From NCBI GenBank assembly GCA_964617555.1, contig CAZTYP010000015.1, forward strand, positions 1 to 64,000: a stretch of DNA of 64,000 bases. Reading direction: 5' to 3'. The DNA is from 1-14-2-50-31-20 sp964617555. Lineage in GTDB: Bacteria > Bacteroidota > Ignavibacteria > Ignavibacteriales > Melioribacteraceae. The translations under genes and the position numbers were made by a program. Positions 61,415-64,000 of this stretch are shown one piece after another (position 1 is the stretch's first letter; each line of letters begins with the position of its first letter). Under the pieces are notes generated by a model. That model was not told the DNA's origin. It saw only the letters and a program-made list of their open reading frames with translations, and made no database searches.

Positions 61415-62728
61415 ATGATATTATTGATCCTCATATTTTGGGTTGTAGTTTTACTGTTTAGTAGAATGTTGTTCGGGCGGATATTTAACCAACTTGCCAT
61501 CTATGTAACAGTATGGAGCTGGATGTTGGTTTTTTATCTTTTAAAGTTATTGCCATATCCTCCCTTAACAAGTTACACTTGGGTAATAATAGCCCTTGCT
61601 TTTTTTTCTTTTTCTCTGGGAACGATAACTGTTTTTATTGCTCGTAAAGTTTTTAATCGTCCGAATAAATTTTTATTGGGTAATAATTCCCCGATATTAT
61701 TTAAAGATAACGGCAAACTGATAAAAAAATTAATAATTATTTTTGGTTTAATCGGGCTTTTTTCAGCGTTACAAAATTGGTATGTTCTTATTAATAAATA
61801 CGGGAGTATTGCAAAAGTTTTTTTATCTGCCAACGAGATTTATAGATTCAGGCAAGATAACGCCATTCCCGGTGTAATTCCGTATATACAAGCATTTGCA
61901 AATATGGGTATTATTCTTGGCGGGCTTTATTCTGCTTACAAAAAGAAAATCACATTGTTGTTAATTATTCCGTTTGTTGCAGCTATCTTAAAATCTTTAG
62001 CTATGTTCGGACGTATAGGAATGTTAATTGCGTTTGTTGAGTTATTGGTTTCCTATTTTTTAGGAAAGTATGCTTTCCCGGAAGTAAAACTCTCCGCTTC
62101 TGCAAAATTAAAAAAAACATTATCAGTTATTTTACTTTCAATTCTTTTAGTTGGTTCGGCTTCTTCAATTAGAGCGTTTCGGGGTACTTACGAAAAGTTT
62201 AAAGGTACTAACGTTAAACTAAACACAATGAAAGACAATATCTTTTTTTCTCCTTCAATTTATTTATATATGAGTAGTCACATAGGGGTGCTTAACGCAT
62301 TTTTAAAAAATCAAACGGAGGAAACAATGATTGGCGAAAATACATTTGCTCCGTTTTATAATCTGTTTTCAAAATTTGAAATTACAAAGAGAGTTTCTTA
62401 CAACCAAAAAGGTTATTATATTCCTATGTGGACAAATTCGGGAACAATTTTAAGAGATTTTTATGCAGATTACGGCATTGTCGGTGTACTTTTTATTCCA
62501 TATTTATTGGGAATGCTGGGAGTTTATTGGTGGAATAAGTTCTATTCTACCGGAAAAGCGATTTACTTTGTTTTAATAGTTCATATTTATACGATAATAG
62601 TTTTATCTTTCCTTTCGTCAGTTACCCGTGGAGCAGATTGGTTTGTTAGTTTAGGGGTTTTATTAATTGCCGTTATTGTTGTAGAAAAAAGATTAAATAC
62701 TTTTTACGAAATTCCTTCTAAATCTTAA
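61415..62728 (+). CDS. Oligosaccharide repeat-unit polymerase (Wzy-like)
   Basis: A 437-residue protein with about ten to twelve predicted membrane helices and a large loop near residues 265-355, the layout of O-antigen or capsule polymerases of the oligosaccharide repeat-unit type. Sequence in this family is poorly conserved, so the call rests on topology and on its place between Wzz-like and Wzx-like genes. ATG 61415 is chosen, one base after the Wzz-like stop; the frame is open upstream but overlaps that gene. Confidence 0.75.
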   Translation: MILLILIFWVVVLLFSRMLFGRIFNQLAIYVTVWSWMLVFYLLKLLPYPPLTSYTWVIIALAFFSFSLGTITVFIARKVFNRPNKFLLGNNSPILFKDNGKLIKKLIIIFGLIGLFSALQNWYVLINKYGSIAKVFLSANEIYRFRQDNAIPGVIPYIQAFANMGIILGGLYSAYKKKITLLLIIPFVAAILKSLAMFGRIGMLIAFVELLVSYFLGKYAFPEVKLSASAKLKKTLSVILLSILLVGSASSIRAFRGTYEKFKGTNVKLNTMKDNIFFSPSIYLYMSSHIGVLNAFLKNQTEETMIGENTFAPFYNLFSKFEITKRVSYNQKGYYIPMWTNSGTILRDFYADYGIVGVLFIPYLLGMLGVYWWNKFYSTGKAIYFVLIVHIYTIIVLSFLSSVTRGADWFVSLGVLLIAVIVVEKRLNTFYEIPSKS

Positions 62729-62750
62729 TATTTTGAACCAAAAACATTTT

Positions 62751-64000
62751 ATGAAAAAGTTAACGATATTAAAAGCATTTTCTTGGGTGGCATTCGGTAA
62801 TGTTATTACCAAGCCGTTATGGATGTTACTTATTATATTTGCGGCAAAAAAATTGGGTAGCGAACAATTCGGAATCTATTACTATGCTTTATCAATTGTT
62901 TTGCTTGCAACTATTATTGTTGATTTCGGATTCGATTATATTTTAATTCAAAGAATTGCAAAAAACAAAAACAAACTTTCCAACTATCTTAGTGCCATAT
63001 CTTTTTACAGAATAATAAATTTTATTATTGTTCTTATATTCTTATCAATATTAAATCTCTTTTTCCCGAGAGAATCGGGGATACAAACAAAAGCGATTAT
63101 TATTTTATTGTTTTTTCAGTTTACCGTTATAACATTAACTTCTATCAAAAACTCCATTTCCGCAATAGAAAGATTTTCCGCTTTTTCTCAAATGATGATT
63201 TTTGAAAAAGGGTTATTAACACTTTTCGGGTTTGTTTCTCTTTGGCTTTTTCCCGATATCATTTCTTTCCTTTCGGCTTTATTAATTGCTAATTTTTTAA
63301 CAATAGTTTTTTTGATTGTTATTCTATTTAAAAAATTTGATTTCAGAATAGTAAAACCTACAAAAATATTATTAGCAGAGATTTTAAGGGATTCATTTCC
63401 ACTGTTACTTATGAATATTTTTGTTATGATTTATTTTAGGATTGATGTTGTTTTATTAAATCATTTTTTGAATAATAAAGAAATAATAGGAATTTATGGC
63501 TCCATTCATAGAATTATCGAAATGTTTTTATTAATCCCAAGTATTCTTATGTCAACATTTTATCCTATTATAATCAGGCTTTATGATGAAAACAAAACAA
63601 GAGCTTTCCAGATAGTTGATACCGTAATAAAAGTTATGTTATCTACGTCAATAGTTATTGCTTTGATTTTTACGGTATATGCCTTTGAATTAAACAAATT
63701 TATGTTCGGACAAGAATATATAGAGGGATACAGGGGTCTAAAATATATTATTTGGACAATCGTTCCTCTCGGAGTAAATTTCATTTTAGGCTATTTATTA
63801 ATTAGCATCAACAAACAAAAATTTCTTGCTATCACACTATTTATCGCTTCTGTAGTAAACATAACATTAAACGTTTTTTTAATTCCAAAGTTATCCTTTG
63901 TAGGAACAAGCATCACGGCATTAGTAACGGAAATTATTATTTTTATTTTTTATTCTTATTTCTCAATTAAGTATTTTGGAAATACAAAACTTTTTGCATC
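62751..64000 (+). CDS. Polysaccharide flippase (Wzx-like), cut by the window end
   Basis: The frame opens at ATG 62751 and stays open to the last base, giving 416 complete codons. The product is very hydrophobic, with about ten to eleven helices seen, beginning KAFSWVAFGNVITKPLWMLL and having LGSEQFGIYYYALS, the N-terminal pattern of PST/MATE-type Wzx flippases. YFRIDVVLLNHFLNNKEIIG fits the central conserved segment. It would move lipid-linked repeat units across the inner membrane. It starts 22 bases after the polymerase gene; the C-terminus lies beyond the window. Confidence 0.85.
   Translation, partial: MKKLTILKAFSWVAFGNVITKPLWMLLIIFAAKKLGSEQFGIYYYALSIVLLATIIVDFGFDYILIQRIAKNKNKLSNYLSAISFYRIINFIIVLIFLSILNLFFPRESGIQTKAIIILLFFQFTVITLTSIKNSISAIERFSAFSQMMIFEKGLLTLFGFVSLWLFPDIISFLSALLIANFLTIVFLIVILFKKFDFRIVKPTKILLAEILRDSFPLLLMNIFVMIYFRIDVVLLNHFLNNKEIIGIYGSIHRIIEMFLLIPSILMSTFYPIIIRLYDENKTRAFQIVDTVIKVMLSTSIVIALIFTVYAFELNKFMFGQEYIEGYRGLKYIIWTIVPLGVNFILGYLLISINKQKFLAITLFIASVVNITLNVFLIPKLSFVGTSITALVTEIIIFIFYSYFSIKYFGNTKLFA

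Overview
The window looks like chromosome from an AT-rich member of the Bacteroidota/Chlorobiota (FCB) group, most likely of the class Ignavibacteria or a near relative. Pointers are the type IX secretion C-terminal domain on the first, truncated gene (motif NYPNPFNPTT, ending MLLK), the short primary-type sigma factor at 36.3 kb, the omega-like subunit after gmk, and many outer-membrane barrel proteins. Clear Shine-Dalgarno sequences and sigma70-like TTGACA promoters argue against a typical Flavobacteriia/Bacteroidia genome. The placement is inferred from protein features, not from a phylogenetic marker comparison.

Region 1 (1-32.4 kb) is the core information-processing supercluster, all on the plus strand. 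It runs tRNA-Tyr, tRNA-Gly, tRNA-Thr, rpmG, tRNA-Trp, secE, nusG, rplKAJL, rpoBC, then rpsL-rpsG-fusA-tuf, then the S10, spc and alpha operons from rpsJ to rplQ, ending at a strong terminator at 32402-32440. Unusual points are a tRNA-Gln gene between rplR and rpsE, convincing TTG start codons on seven core genes, a consensus promoter before rpsL, and hairpins before rpoB and before rpsJ.

Region 2 (32.5-38.3 kb) holds engB, a membrane-anchored GAF-GAF protein with a degenerate GGDEF domain, deoB, a short sigma factor, an NlpC/P60 lipoprotein and a DUF3750-like protein.

Region 3 (38.3-49.0 kb, minus strand) is the most interesting accessory region. A TetR regulator with its own promoter and overlapping palindromic operator precedes a tightly packed set: MMPL/RND transporter, LolA-like periplasmic protein, outer-membrane phospholipase A-like barrel, DUF1302-like barrel and DUF2147 protein. 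This has the parts expected of a trans-envelope lipid transport system. Downstream on the same strand are a small secreted Cys protein, a NapH-like membrane polyferredoxin, an outer-membrane barrel and a DUF302 protein. The polyferredoxin and the barrel each carry an exported acidic segment with six regularly spaced phenylalanines; this shared feature suggests the two work together, perhaps with a metal or in docking. A DUF2202 lipoprotein lies upstream on its own.

Region 4 (49.3-56.8 kb) is housekeeping: yicC, gmk, an rpoZ-like gene, a family 4 uracil-DNA glycosylase, dnaB, endonuclease IV (minus strand), anmK and a glycerate 2-kinase.

Region 5 (56.9-64.0 kb) is the start of a surface polysaccharide locus: a small barrel protein, dTDP-glucose 4,6-dehydratase, an SLBB export protein, a Wzz-like chain-length protein, a Wzy-like polymerase and a Wzx-like flippase cut by the window end. 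No CRISPR array, insertion sequence, rRNA or integrase was seen.
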